A DNA stretch of 64,000 bases from Sarcocystis neurona. Its lineage: Eukaryota > Apicomplexa > Conoidasida > Eucoccidiorida > Sarcocystidae. The stretch is from assembly GCA_000727475.1 (NCBI GenBank), contig KL647317.1, positions 501,028 to 565,027 of the forward strand. Direction: 5' to 3'. Shown piece after piece: positions 34,160-48,625 of the stretch; position 1 is the first letter of the stretch; every line of letters starts with the position of its first letter. The position numbers were made by a program, and so were the translations under genes. The notes under the pieces are model-generated. The model did no database searches. It had not been told where the DNA came from and worked only from the letters and a program-made list of their open reading frames with translations.

Positions 34160-34960
34160 ACACTACGGAAGTGACTACATCGAATTATTATGTGCTGTTG
34201 CTGCTTGCCTTCAACTCTGACGGAGCGGGAAGAGGCTTCGCTCGATCGGCTGAGAAGGGGTCATCGCAAATTTTGCTGTCACTGCTGCTGCTCATGATTG
34301 CAGTGTGTTAACGCGTTGCTCTTTCACATCTTGCTGCTACTCTTGTGCACCGTGCAGCTACTGCACTTCACAACAAGCCCGTGGTGCTTTATCCCCAGTG
34401 CCGCTGGTGCTACTTGCGCACACTGTGGTAATACAGCTGCCTGGCAGCATGTCCATGCATTTAGCAGGGGCCTGCGTACGACGCTGCTGCTGCTTGCGCT
34501 GCGTGGACGCTGTTAGGGACAAAGAAGACCGCTACTTCTGTAGAAGTCCTTCCGTGGTTCACGACGTGGAGATGAGTACGGTGTTGCTACACTTTGGAAC
34601 AGAAGCAGCTTTTCCTGAGCGGCAGCTGACAATGCTACTTTTGCCACTCCTTCCCCCACGGCTTCTGCCGGTGGTGCAGCTCCCCGTTTGGCTCTGTTTC
34701 TGCTGCCCAAGTACAGGCTGTGATGTCTCCCTGTTGCCGCGGTACAGGCAGTGCTGCTTCTGGTGCCACTTGTGGTTGAGCCCCGTCCTGCTAGTTGGAA
34801 GGTTGACCGCTGGTGCTGCATCTATCGGAATAGCGACTGCTGGGTGTTTTGCCACTTCCAAGGCCGCTCCTTGTGTTCTGCAGTTAGTGCTTGCTGCTGC
34901 TTCATCGGCTGGTGCTGCTTGTGAGAGCTGTCAACCGCTGCTGCTGCTGCGTCAAAATGT
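34160..34960. repeat. CTG-rich intergenic block
   Basis: CTG-type repeats interspersed with unique sequence. A 323-codon plus-strand frame over 34305-35276 is Cys/Leu-rich without domains and is not called as a gene. Confidence 0.55.
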
Positions 34961-35279
34961 GCGACCTCAGCGTATTTGCTCCCTCTCACGTGTAGCTACT
35001 ACTAATTTAAAAGCTACGTTTCCTCCGAACTACATACTACAAAACCGCCACAACGCTTTCAAAACTGCTGCTTCCTGTTTTGCTGTTGCCAAGTTCAGCA
35101 GTTCAGGAGGAATGCACGAGAGGAAGTGGCGTTGGTGCTATCGAAACGGGGCTTTTCTTGAGGAGTCATCAGCTCTATTCTACCTCGAAGGCGGATGTCG
35201 TGTCTGCGCGTGGGTAACACCGTCCATATGTGTGCGTATGTCTGACAGCTACCAATCAGCTGCCGGGAAATGGTGAAGA

Positions 35280-38200
35280 AGTCGAGCTGCAGCTTCACAG
35301 TCGATTCATTCGTCTCGGGTGCGGCGCTGAGCTGACGAGTTCTGTCACAGCGTAACAATTGCTTCCAGCGCTGAGCTCGCTCTTTCTTAGATGCTGCTTT
35401 TGAACACACGTATGTATCCGTAGTGGGTTGTTCATGGACGGTGCACTCTTGGCCGCGGAAATTCTCTTGTCGACGACTGCACTTTGTTGCAGTGCATCGC
35501 ACTGACACATTAATACACAGTTCTTAGGGGAGCGCAGCACTTCCCTACGTGTCAGCTGCGGTCCTCTTTGTCTATAGTTTACATAGCAGTGACGCGTAGA
35601 AGCTGCGTAGTCACGAAGCTGTACACAAATGTAGAAAGAGATAACAGGTATTTTCGTTGGCAAGCAAACATGAAAAAAAACTGCTCCAGCTTCATCACTT
35701 ACACAGCATGAGCTGAACAATTTCCGCCCCATCTCCCATACAAATATCGTTAGGCGGAATGCTACAAATTACACACCAGCACTCGTGCATCGACGCCATC
35801 TGCTCCTCCGCGTCACGCCAGAATGAAGAGCGACAGCTGTGCCCCTACACAGTGGCTTTCTTTGAAGCCGAAGGTCCACATATGTTTACATAGGTACATA
35901 GATTTGAATGATCAGATATATGCAGCTGTACACGTGACGTGGTTGCACAATAGCGTAGACACACGCGATGTGTCAGTGTAGCGCTGCACCGGTATGTTGC
36001 GCTTAGGCCTGCGGAATACACCTAAATCTATTTGCCAACAGCGGTCACAACTCAGACCCCTGCGCGCGCATGCGTGTGTGTACGCATCGTTGTTAGTGTT
36101 CACCCTACACAGGAAATTTTCGTAGAGCAACAGTAAAAGTTTATTACGAAGGCTTGCCACGTAACTTCAGAACAAGGTCAGCTGCAATGAATCAGCAGAC
36201 ACATATGTGCGTACAGGCTACGGTTTGTAACCACGTGTGTATACAGGCGTTCATATATACGTATGCGCATACGTATGCATATATATATATATATATATGC
36301 ATATACACGCCTGTAACACGTGTGCACACATTCGTGCATCACGACAGATTTTCTTCGGAGACGCCTTTGTGTCCCCTCGCTTCTGATGTGCAGAAGTACG
36401 TACCATGGCGTGAAGTTGTCGGCGGCGTGTACTTGACACGTGATGGACCTAGTCGTCCTTAGCGTAGTTCTCCTCGGTTACGTCGTAATAATCTGCAAAT
36501 ACGTACGCTGAGTAAAAGGGCACCCACGCGCGTAGATGAACAAGGATAAATGTGCGCGTAGCTACGCGTTGGTATCAATATTACGTAGAGAGGTATATGT
36601 GTTCTTTGATCTTTGTGGGTTTGGGTGTGTGGGTCACTAGGGCTACGTACGTACATAAAGACAGCTTTGTACTTACACATACGTATGACACACCTGTGTG
36701 CGTTTTCGCTGTCTAGTTTAATACGGCGTGTACCCGAAGACAAGTTCGTACTTGTACACATGTATACCACGTGTGTCTACACCGTCAGTGTCTAACTCGG
36801 TGTGGTTCGTCGCGTTCTGTGCGAGCTTACGTTTCACTAATTTGCGAAAAAATTTTTCTGGCGCTGTGTTTCCTCGCAGTGTGTACGGGTCAAGTCGGTC
36901 TCTGCAGTCGCACAGTGATACACACGTACACAGATACGTCCCTTCAAGTGGCTTACACATATATATATATATATTTTTGCGTGTAGTACGTATGTGAGTG
37001 CACGCGTGCATGTGTGAATGTATGTTTGTATGTACGTTGATTAGATAGGCACCGGCGCTATCACGTATCTACGTCTCTGTACGTGCTTACGCATGCACAT
37101 GTACATACGAATGCGCACGTGTAGAGACTTGCATCAGATATGTATACATCCATATTCATATGTGTCTGTATATGCGTGAAAACCTGCTGTATGTGTATGA
37201 TTGTGTCTCTGTGTGTAAAGCGATACAGATTGCATTTTTACTACGTATACGGATGTGCGATGCCATCGAGCGGCGCACGCCTGTAAGTACACTCTACCCG
37301 CGCTCTTGATGCCATTGTGTACCTGAACGCGTGCCGCATGACACAGTTTTAGCGTACAGACTGTAACTCGTTTCCGAATTGTTAATTGCCGTATCCGACG
37401 TACCGGAAACTTTGCCAACCATTTGAGTGCACAAAGCCTAAAATGCAATTTGACATAATCTGTGTGGAACTACGAACAGTTTCAAGTACGTGGCTTCACG
37501 CCATGAGTAGGGATCATTGTACATGTAGGTGGGAAACACGGGGACAGCTGGATCGGTACTATTACAGAGATATCCAGCTATCCTAATGGGGGAAGTGACA
37601 CATACGTAGATGGTGAAATGAGGGAATGGATGGACAGTTAGAGCGACACCTCCATCTCCTCGATCTTATACCCTTGGTAGTGTTAGCCGATTTATCACTG
37701 TCTACAGCTCAACGTTATTCGCAGTTTTGTGCGCTGGGTCTTTGCCCCGTGAGGGCACACCACCAGAGACGACGGCGCACAACGTGTATCGAAGCGTTCT
37801 TCACAGGTGAGCTACGGAAATGGTGGACTCATCAGAAGTATCCTGCAGCACATCGTACCAGCGGGAGATATTGTTTTCTCAACATCAGGTGGCCATTCGT
37901 CATGACTCAGGTAGTCCTCGTCGGCATAGGTTGTTGCTCCGTTTTCTTCTGCCTGTGTCATTTCAGTGTCGTCTTCCCACATAGAATCGCCACCCGCCAC
38001 GCGACGTACGACAGAGTGTACAGACGGGAGCAAGAAAAGTACAATCGGAGAGACACTCAATTTCATTCTCCTGGCGACTAATTAAGGTCCGTAAATTTCC
38101 GCACTGGAAAACGAAGGCGACAGTCGCGCGAGCAGTATAGTAGACACGGACTTTTACGTAATGCAAAAGTCAAGGCAAGGACGTGTGTTGACCGTAGGGA

Positions 38201-38900
38201 CTCCTCAACTCAGGTGAAAGACGCGATTTCCCACTAGTTGACACTGTCTCAGGACTCTCCGCGACACCGTTGGAAACTGACAGATTTGTGTACCAAACCG
38301 AAGGTATTACCAGTGACAGAGGTCTGTGCAGTGTTTTCCGGAGCACTCTTGACAAGGTGCAGATAGGCCCAAAGGCGGAAAACGCAGTGTCGTTTGATAC
38401 CGCTGCCTACCTCGGATTACCTGCAAGACGCAAGCATGCGGTACACCCACACGCAGACCAAAACGAAAGAGGCTCTGTCACGAATACGTTCAAGGATCAC
38501 AACCGCTTCCTGATATGTCGGCTGAAAACTGTGGAGCAACAGAACTTTAGCTCGTCAGGTTGGTATGATAGGTGAATGCCTGCGTAACACGCACAGTCAA
38601 GACTAGGACTGTACCGTAGGACACGAAAAGAGAGGCACGAAAAACAAACGGGTACTCTGAGTGTAGAGACACCAGAGAAGCCTACACTCTCCCTCTCTCT
38701 CCATGCGATTATCGCACTTGCACTACTGTGGAGAGTACACTGTATATTGCCACGACGGGATTGTGATCTGCGCCGTTAAGGAGAAGCGCACACATGATCT
38801 TTCTGCATGTTTTCCGCCTAGCGCGAGATCACACGCACCAGCGGCCAGAGGTCGTGGAATGCGTGTCGCGAAGGAAGAGAAAGCAGCGGAACAACATTGT
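35280..38900. other. Intergenic, no gene recognised
   Basis: Mostly unique sequence with a (TA)n run near 36275-36300 and TGTA/CGTA-rich stretches at 36,900-37,200. An acidic minus-strand frame at 37812-38066 looks protein-like but has no recognisable motif. Confidence 0.45.
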
Positions 38901-38907
38901 CGGGAAT

Positions 38908-39183
38908 ATGGATTCAAGGAACTGTGAAGAGGAATCGAGGAATTTCTACACTGTAATCTCCCAAGCAAGGAGCAAAATGACAAATGACATGAAGTACAAT
39001 TTATCTGTTGTGTCGTCCGAAAAGGATGTAAGAAGAATCGTTGTTTCTGAGTCAAATCGTGAAAATGTGACAATTGGCCTTGTGCTATACGACGAAAGTA
39101 GAGACGGGTGTGGTGTTACAGTCGTAGAAGTAAAACGTTTGCAGTTCCCTGAACTTACGCTGTACCTACCCTATCTATCTGTA

Positions 39184-39214
<31 letters not shown>

Positions 39215-39330
39215 ATGTCTGCCAATGCCTCTGCGTCGATCCACACGTATGGAGACGGAACAGTTCTCTGAGTCTGGCTCTTCGTATATATATATGCAAG
39301 CGTATACACATAAACAAGCAGGGCATATAA
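38908..39330 (+). CDS. Hypothetical ORF, about 140 codons
   Basis: Starts at ATG 38,908 (MDSRNCEEESRNFYTVIS). The first 90 residues have a balanced, protein-like composition (KYNLSVVSSEKDVRRIVVSE, TIGLVLYDESRDG), then the frame runs into a (TA)n microsatellite, which argues against this end being real. No family recognised. It could be a first exon or chance. Confidence 0.15.
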
Positions 39331-39339
39331 ATATATGTA

Positions 39340-41110
39340 CACATTGCCGCCCATGGGCCTATGTAATCAGCTGTTTTTGTCATCGACATGACTCGTGCAG
39401 ATAGCACCCGACTAAACGGGAGCAGTAACCCGGAGGGCAGACGGTAAGGAGTCGGCAGTGGCAACTCAAGCGGAAGCTGCTTTTGTTTCACGCATGATTG
39501 GCTGAGGCCTTTACACTGTCAACTGCTTCCCTTTGTGAAGTGCTACGATTAACCACGTCCAAATATCACAACAGGATAACCGTCTTTACCCGCGTCATCG
39601 TAAGTGCTCGTGTAGACTTGTGAGACTGTGCAGACAATGTATGAGAGGCTCTGCGTGGGATCAGGGTCCATCAGCGTAGCAGCGGTCAAGAAGCTGTGAA
39701 CACCGTTTGACCGTGTACGTCATCTCTCACATTTACCAACCTCTGAGTATTAGTCTGTCCCCTGCTACCTTGAAGCGTGCTTCCTTTTGCAGCGAGTGGC
39801 ACAGCAGGGCGGAATAGCTACAGTCATTCACAGAAAAAAAATCAGAAGCTCTCCAGTTTTCCTCCGGATTTTACTGCAAGCTTATGTGACGTGTAAATCC
39901 ATAGATTAGGCACGCAAGTCGCGCAAAACCGCCGGTACGGAACCGCAGTACGGATGGATAAAAACTGCGATACGAGTGAACCAAACGATGCAAAAGCGAA
40001 TAGTGTCTTACAGAATGCATGGTAAAGTTGCAGGTGCATGCATGTGCCTACGTGGAAGTGTGCGTGAATCAAATCCTCTGACGTCCTCCGATCTCTTGGC
40101 ACCTTCGCCGCCCAATTCCGGCAACTGGGTAGCATCTCATCACGTTTGTGGACTTCGAGGGTAGTTGCGTACGTAGTGAATAAGACGTTTAGGCTTACCT
40201 CGTTCCTGCAAACAAGTGAGGTTGTCGCTGCCGCTGACATGCTGGTGCCTTGCCGGAGTAGTGTCTACTGATGTCGCGGCACTCACCACTTCTTGATAAA
40301 TAACGTAGGTGCAACTGTTGACGCGTTTACACTGTCCCCTCAGCTACTCATGTACAATGTATTGCCGTCTCCAACATGTTTGTGTTTTATGAGACTTTGC
40401 TTTCAGCAGCACACTTTCCTCTGCGCAAGCAGAAGGGATTCGTGGAATCTCCCTGGGAACGCCTTAATTTCCACGCCGTTGCGCTTGACCGGCTACATCA
40501 GCGATTTGTAGCAACTCGTAAACGGTTCCTGTATAGAGGCTTAGAGACAACTGGAAGAGGTCTAGGTCTGTGGGAGTTGTAGTCGCCTGCTGAACTGTGT
40601 CATACCTCCCCATTTAGCTAATGTTACTTCACGGCTCCCGTAGATTTCCTAGTGAATACGTGCAAGCTGTGAAGTGCAGTCGAAACGCGCCTTGGCTCTC
40701 CACGACTCACTGACACTGCTGCTGATATACCACGTGCAAAACACTACGTCACGGGCGGACGGGTACGTGTACGCAGATGAATCTGGTGCATGCCAAGGTG
40801 TAGTTCATCGGTCCGTATCGTGTTCGAGTTACAATTGAGTGCTTGACGATTGCCGCCCGGTACAGTTCGGTTCCAGTTGCATAAATCTCGCACATCACCA
40901 CATCCACCAATTCAAAGAAACGCCTTTGTACAAAAACTGCAGCATCAGAAGACAACTGGCAGAACACGAAAGCTGTATGTTACAGTTTCCCTAAAATCAG
41001 TTCACACGATCTTTGCTAAACGCTCGGTGGAAGGCTGAGCGGCGTAAAAACTCTCAAAGCCGACAGACGCAAAAACAGAACTGAAAAGTCTTTCTGAGCT
41101 TCGACCGCAT
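39340..41110. other. Intergenic, no gene recognised
   Basis: Unique sequence with no CAG blocks, apart from a short CTGCTG near 40,715. Nothing recognisable was seen on either strand. Confidence 0.45.
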
Positions 41111-41114
41111 ACGG

Positions 41115-41297
41115 CTAACTTCCTCCTGCTTGGCTTCGTAATCTCAGACACCAGAGGCAAGCCAGAAATCCTAAATTACAAAACACCAGCGACTGATACA
41201 GCGACTGATACAACAGATTCGCCGCCCTGCCTTCAGCCAAAAATGCACCGCAGAGCAGAAAAATAAGCAAAGCAAACGCCTCCGCGTGACGAGACAT
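41115..41297 (-). CDS. Small ORF with signal-peptide-like start
   Basis: 60 codons from ATG 41,297: MSRHAEAF then ALLIFLLCGAFLAEG, a hydrophobic core of about 13 residues ending in AEGRA, like a cleavable signal peptide. A short repeat YQSLYQSL and a second hydrophobic stretch follow. It could be the first exon of a secreted protein or chance; no family motif. Confidence 0.2.
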   Translation of the reverse strand: MSRHAEAFALLIFLLCGAFLAEGRAANLLYQSLYQSLVFCNLGFLACLWCLRLRSQAGGS

Positions 41298-41299
41298 AG

Positions 41300-43000
41300 A
41301 AGCAAGCATACACGTGACGACAGAACAACAGATGTACAGTAACGATAGCCCCCTTTCCCCAGCAACGAAGTGTGAACAGAACCGGCTGTAGACGTTACCA
41401 GAACAAGAAGGTGGAACAAGTTGGAATCGAGTGGTATTCAAACAGCCGATTCAAAAGTAGAAAACACGCCTTCAAACGAGATAGTGAAAGCCTCGTCGCA
41501 GAACCAGAACACCTATTTTCTGGCGAAAAAAATCTAACTTCGTATGACTGCTGTTCGATCACCCTGAGCACGCGCCATGGTACACATGAAATCTTCGGCC
41601 CCAAAGAAGCTACCCACACGCACTGGATACCTTGTTGTCCAGCAATGCTAGACAAGGCCCACTTCCTCTCTACATGATACTACGAAATCACTCGGCAGGC
41701 CGTTAATGACCAACTTCATGTGCAGGGTTTCTCGCCCGCGCGTTCCGCTCATGTCCCTCTACGCCTTAAAAGAACACAAGTGTTTTCCGGTGTCAGCGCC
41801 CAGTGGGAAACTTTGACTTGTGGGGGAGTTTCGCTTGCTGATGCATCTATGGGTACCGACTGTCGTACAGACACACGACGTTACATACCTAGTTGTGCTA
41901 CATATTAAGCTGTTATTTTCTTGACGCCACTTAGAACATCCACCACCGTCGGCTGCACCCAAAGAACAACCCTCCTCAGCGATCCACCTACATACTCCGC
42001 ATGGGATACATACCACGCCACCGACGGAAAAGCGCTGAATGCACTACCACGCAGGTCCTGTTCCCTTCTAGGCAATCGTGTGCAGTCAACTGGAAATCTA
42101 CACCTCCTTTGTTGCCTTATACGTATGCATCGCGCTAAAGATCACGCCTCACGACGTAACGAAACAAACTTCCCCCAGTACGTACGCGTGTGTGATTCAC
42201 GCGTATTCATACGTAGGCATCCGAGTGACTACAGGGCCTAAACAATTTCCTTTACACAACATGCCCGGCGTTCCGCTGCAAGTCAAACACTTGCACGCAA
42301 ACTGCACGCGCCGCACGACTGCACGCGACGCTTCAGGCTCTTCATTTCTTGCAGCATTGGTCACGGCGGTACAAACTGAAGCGCGACCCTGTAGCAGTGT
42401 TTGTTATTTAAAAAGCAGACTTTCCAGTGATAGACCACTGCAGTAGTACCGTTTCATCAGCAACGGGACGTCGACACTATGAAGTCGTTGTTGCGCTAAC
42501 TCGAGAGAGAGATAAAAACGCTTTGTCTTTAGAACGTGAGTTTCAGCCTCTTACTACACGCAAAAGCTTTACGTTGGTACAGACTCGCATCCTAAAACAA
42601 GAAAATCCCAGTCTGGTGCGCGCACGCGTGCTCCCGGGCTGCTGCCTCTGCGGTGAATGCTGCTACCGCTGCTCCTACGGTGGGGCTGCTAGCGGCGCGA
42701 GTCGCCTTGCAACTGGTTTCCTGCTCTTACTGTGACGAGGCTGCTACTTCTGCCACTGTTGCTGCTGCCGCACTTCACATCAGCAACGTGTAACCGTCTG
42801 CGGCGATGTGCCCCCCGTTGCTTCGCATTTGAAGACGCCTGCTGCTGTGCGAGGATTCGTCAGAGAACGTTTATTTGCTGTGGAAGCGAATTTCACAGCG
42901 AGGAGCGTGGCCGATACTGCCGTCCTGCAGAGTGCACACAATGAAAGCCGACACGGACAAGACAAACCAGTCACCTGGTTGCTCAGATACTCTCATACCA
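41300..43000. other. Intergenic, small CTG-rich patch at 42,630-42,790
   Basis: Unique sequence followed by a short CTG-rich patch. No gene recognised. Confidence 0.45.
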
Positions 43001-43014
43001 ATTTTATGTCCACA

Positions 43015-43275
43015 ACCACTCACACACACATACACACACACAGACACACATATAAACAAATGGGTGTACCAAGTCCCCGCCACAACACATACGCGAAAAC
43101 AAATACATACATACATATACATACGTATATTTACATACACATATATGTATATATATGTAGGCAGACGCCTGTATACGTCGGTGACATGCCGTTGTACCGT
43201 AGTGGACGTGTCAACACACGTCTGTGTACCTACATATATACATATATATATATACATACACGCACACTGGTTTCT
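43015..43275. repeat. CA/TA microsatellites
   Basis: CACACACATACACACACACAG-type and CATACATATA-type tracts in the region 3' of eIF4E. Confidence 0.65.
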
Positions 43276-43737
43276 ACCCACTCTATATTATGCACTAGGT
43301 AAATACAAAACTGGTTTTCTTAAGTACAGTTACACCAATCCTGATGGAGAGAAAGAAAGGAAAATAACCTGCTGATGCATATCTCTTCTTCCTACGTGCA
43401 TGCAGTACACGCGCTACATATACAGCGCCGTGAACACTAGAACACTGGTGCTGCGCAAGATGCGGGTGGGTGGGTAGTGGATGCGTCACATAATTAGAAC
43501 TTTGTTTCTCGACAATTTTGCAGCACGTGCGGGTGCGATAGAGCCGCAGTGAGACACACTTACATACATACGGAGAAAGCAAGCGCGCTCTTTTATGTAC
43601 GAGTACGGCGTCTAAACACGAGTATGTACAGTAGGAAAAGAGACAGATCAATATCCACCCGGGCACCAAAGACGCATGTTGCGCGGCCGACCGGAGGAAA
43701 AGTTTGTGTTACGCCCTCTTGCTAACTCTGTACATAC

Positions 43738-43782
43738 CTACGAAGTTCGTACAACTTCCTCTTTCAATCTCTGTACACGTCG
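43738..43782 (-). CDS. eIF4E: eIF4E probable terminal exon 8
   Basis: After about 50 bases of dense pyrimidines there is an acceptor AAG (or a CAG 12 bases later, same frame), then [14 protein letters not shown] and TAG. Phase 0 matches exon 7. Chosen on splice context and plausible C-terminal length, not on clear homology. Confidence 0.5.
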   Translation of the reverse strand, partial: RRVQRLKEEVVRTS

Positions 43783-46700
43783 CTTGAGAAGTAGCCGAGA
43801 AAAAGAGATATTGAGACAGAGAGAGAAGAAAAAGATCGGACAGCTGTACGGGCGTTAACCACAAGACGCGACTTGTTTCAGGTACAGAAGAAAGAGGATG
43901 AAACCTTTCTCTTCCTGCCTCTGTGTGCACAAGGCGGGGGGTGCTCCACAGAGAGAAGGAGAAAACAACATGAAGACCTACAGATACGTTCAAGACAACA
44001 TGTGCAAGATACGCACGGCTGCAGACTTACAATTTTCGACGCCATGCAACGGCTAACCTCCCTCATCAGCGAGTCCTGGGCCTCTGCAGCAGCAGTCGCA
44101 GAAAGAACAGCAGGGACGCCCAGGTGCAGCACACCCACACACACGTGCCGCATACCCATACATACACAAACATCCAGATAAATTCGCGCGTACAGCCATG
44201 CAGGTAAAAGGACTCGTATATTCGGTCCTCTACACAAGCGCGCGGCACTGTCCGCACAGATAACAAATACGCGTACAAAACCTACGTCCTCTTCCCACCA
44301 AGAGCGTGACTGCAGGAACACGTGCTGCTTCAAACGGTCACGCAGGGTCATGTGTGCCCTTCTATAACGTGTACGCATACGGAGAGCTCTCTAATACTAC
44401 GCCGTGTGCCCCGTGCGTCGAACATTGACACGTTCGTGTCTACACCTGCGGACAAAGCTAAATTTACACATACTCGTACCCGAATCTGCGCGTGAATAGG
44501 TGTACGTACCTTGGTTCTGTGCGGAACGCGTCGACACATCTACGGTAGCCACGTCTGGTAAACTGTGGTGTTGCACCTACATGTCATCTTGCGAAAATTT
44601 GTATATACATATATATAGATAGATATAGATAGATACGTGCATACTTACATCTACACGCCAGCTTGCAAAGCAATAATGTACATGTACAGACTTACGCAGG
44701 GGAAGAGGCTTGCTCTGTCTACAGGGGAACAGCGTCTGCACAGTCATACAGGAGACGGTATGTATCTACACGTGTGTGTGTGTGTGTGTAGGTTTGTATA
44801 TCGATATACCTACCAAAAAATGACGCTGCAACTCCGCGCCACAAAATTATATGTGTGTGGACGTATACACGCAGAGAGACACTTGATAACGAATCCGTAG
44901 GAACACTCTCACATATATTTCATGTGTAAGCCGCAGAAGTGTACACAAACACGCACAAATAGATTTCCACGCGTCCACCCACACATACATGTTTATACAA
45001 ACATGCACAGAGGAGCACATAAACAACGGGCTGCTTTCTGCCCTCCACGTACACGTCGCACGAGAAAGAGGTGCACATCTCTCCACAGAGGGACACATAC
45101 GACTCTCTCTGTCTCTCTATGTATAAGTAGAGAGGGAGCAGCAGCTGTCTTCCAGGGGTATGACAACTAGTAAAAGAAGAATGCGTAGGAAATTTCGTAA
45201 ACGTGCGCACGTAGAAATACTTATATGTATACCGAGCGAGGAGGACACACGAGCCACTGAAGACTCCAACACAGCACTAACATATACATACGCATATATA
45301 TGTGCGCACGTGCGAGCCGAATAGCATCTCTTGTACACGCAGAAGTGGAAGGCAGGACAAAGGGACTTTCTCGTCTTCGAGCACGTAGATTACCTTGGTT
45401 AGGTAGTCTGCTGAACCACACCTCGATGCGGATGCAAGGACTGCGTCCCTGGCTCAACTTATCAACCTGCGTCACTCATCCAGAATACACAGAAATTTCT
45501 CAAAAGTCACGGAGAGGGACGGAGAGCGTAACGAAGTCGAAACGACGAAGGAGAGACGGAAGATATTTCTTCAGTCTCACACACACGGAGCGACAGCAGG
45601 AAAGATGACCACGCAGCGGAATTCAAAAAATTACCACGAAACGAAGGAACACGGGTCTGCAAACAGGAGTCGCGACCTCAGATAAGCCCGTCTACAAAGG
45701 TGTGTACATACATATATGCATATATCCCCATCTCTCCCTATGGAGATGAATAAACATATAGATATATATATATATATGCATGCATCAGGGCATACACATG
45801 CATATGTATTCCCCACTCCCTCTCTTTCTCTCTACAATATATATGTGTATATATGTATGTGTGCAAATACATATATATATATATATATATATACCTCCCC
45901 CTTCTTCTTTCTCCGTGTGTACGAATTTGAATACGTCTCCCCTTTGGATCTCCTTCTCTTCAGATATACCCGAGTGTCCCGACTTCACATTTTTATATAC
46001 ACACAGGTAGCTTCCCTCCCCTCGCGCTTCCTCTCTCTCTTTATATCTCTCTCGGAATGCTGTGTGCAGCCGGACAACATGAAAACATACGCAAATATAT
46101 GCACGTGCACGGTCTTTCTCTTAGACACACACGTATTATAAACGATTCCACGCACAAGCCTCGAGTTCCTCAACGTGTGTACCCCCTCTCTCCGAAGGCA
46201 ACAGAGGTGGAAGATTGCGCATGCAGAGAAGTCTCCGACGCCCGTTTCCCTCGTTCAACAGAACCATCCCTGGAGCACGTGCCCCTTCGGTGTATACTTG
46301 CAAAAAATTCAGCTCCAATGAAAGAGAGGCTCCAACTCCGCAGGAGGTGTCTCGACCCAGCAGAGACATACGAATACGCTCGACGGCTTGTCCACCAACA
46401 CCTACGCTACGGCTCTATGTATATAAAAATGTATCTACGCATCTATACATTGACACACACACACGCACACACACACGTGGAAGGGCACATATACACACAC
46501 GTCCATATATATACATATGTATATATATATGTATATGCTCGTCTCTTCTTCTCTCCTCTCTCCACACACTGTCACTGTCTGGAAGTATCGCCAGTGCTGT
46601 CGACGTTTCAAAAGAAGTGCGTCTTCTTGCGTAGAACTTCTGAGCACTTCTTCTTCTTTGCTGTGTCTCGTTTTTTTCTGTCTCTTCCCTTATTTTGTCT

Positions 46701-47871
46701 TCTCCCGCTCTCTCTCTCTCTGTCGCGGCGGGGAGAGCCGCTGCTGCGCGTGTCTTACCAGACGAATTCCTGTTATGTACTCGCTGCCCTCCAGGGTGCT
46801 TCCTACAAGAGCGAGCACGAGATTGTTCCAGTACTCATCAATTTGTGCTGCTTTTGTGACGGAGTGCAGCAGTCGAAATTCTAGATGTCCTCCTGCTGCA
46901 TTCCTCGGGTCTTCCCACATGGGCTTCACGCCATCCCTACGTACGCAGAGGATAAACGGGACGGGAGAGACGAGCACGCGTGGCGGGACAGAGTGAAGAG
47001 AGACCACGAAAGGAGAAGCGAAAGACAGCGAGCAAAAACGCGAGTGGAAGAGCACGCGTGGAACCGGGTCGTCTACCAGAGAACAGAAACCGGGTGAACA
47101 CACACGGAGTCAAAAGAGAGATGATCGGGGAAGCAGAGAGAAGACAAGAGAGCAACAGTAACAGCAGAAACTACGAAGGAAAGGTAATACATATACGTAT
47201 TTCAGGAACAGGAGAAAGACGACTCCTGGCACATGCGTAGTCGCAGGACAACCGTTGCTTGACAACAGTCGCGTCCAGCAGCAACCGCAGCAGCTCGAGC
47301 AGAAGCGACCGCCGCAGGAGGACCGGGGGCAGAGCAGCACCAGCAGCAGAAAGAGCAGCAGCAGACTACGCAGCAGCAGGATCTGTCGTCGCGACACACA
47401 GGTAGCACGAGCAACACAGAGAAAGTACTGCAGCCCAAAGAGAACCACACCAGCAGCAGCGGCAGTCTGACGGGAAAGACGCACAGCGTAGCCACACGTA
47501 GAGGACGAGGAGAAGAAGGAAGAGCAGCAGCAGACGATTGCCAGAGGAGAAAATGAAGAAATTCCACGGCAACAACAAAAGTGATGATAAGTTGTTCCTC
47601 TCTTTTCTCTGTTTTGCATTGAGCAACACACGCAGTTCGCCACCAGCAGGCCCCAGGACGCCCACGCGTTTTCTCTGCATATACCCCCTTGCACGTGCAC
47701 ATATAGTGATACGCATACGCATGTGCTCTAATGCATACACCGTCCACACTTAAAGGTATACATATATATATATATATATATGTAGACACACGTAGTCGTA
47801 TTCACATCTATGTTTCAGGGGCACGTATACTCGTACATAGCTGTACACACACGCACATACATATTACACGT

Positions 47872-47913
<42 letters not shown>

Positions 47914-48583
47914 CGNNNNNNNNNNNNNNNNNNNNNNNNNNNNNNNNNNNNNNNNNNNNNNNNNNNNNNNNNNNNNNNNNNNNNNNNNNNNNNNNNNNNN
48001 NNNNNNNNNNNNNNNNNNNNNNNNNNNNNNNNNNNNNNNNNNNNNNNNNNNNNNNNNNNNNNNNNNNNNNNNNNNNNNNNNNNNNNNNNNNNNNNNNNNN
48101 NNNNNNNNNNNNNNNNNNNNNNNNNNNNNNNNNNNNNNNNNNNNNNNNNNNNNNNNNNNNNNNNNNNNNNNNNNNNNNNNNNNNNNNNNNNNNNNNNNNN
48201 NNNNNNNNNNNNNNNNNNNNNNNNNNNNNNNNNNNNNNNNNNNNNNNNNNNNNNNNNNNNNNNNNNNNNNNNNNNNNNNNNNNNNNNNNNNNNNNNNNNN
48301 NNNNNNNNNNNNNNNNNNNNNNNNNNNNNNNNNNNNNNNNNNNNNNNNNNNNNNNNNNNNNNNNNNNNNNNNNNNNNNNNNNNNNNNNNNNNNNNNNNNN
48401 NNNNNNNNNNNNNNNNNNNNNNNNNNNNNNNNNNNNNNNNNNNNNNNNNNNNNNNNNNNNNNNNNNNNNNNNNNNNNNNNNNNNNNNNNNNNNNNNNNNN
48501 NNNNNNNNNNNNNNNNNNNNNNNNNNNNNNNNNNNNNNNNNNNNNNNNNNNNNNNNNNNNNNNNNACATACATATTACTACGT

Positions 48584-48625
<42 letters not shown>

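Noticed and set aside
34305..35276. 323-codon plus-strand open frame
   Set aside because: Cys/Leu/Ala-rich from CTG repeats with no recognisable motif and no splice or start support.
37812..38066. Acidic minus-strand frame (YADEDYLSHDEW)
   Set aside because: Briefly resembles a reverse-transcriptase YADD box, but there are no flanking motifs and the residues do not match.
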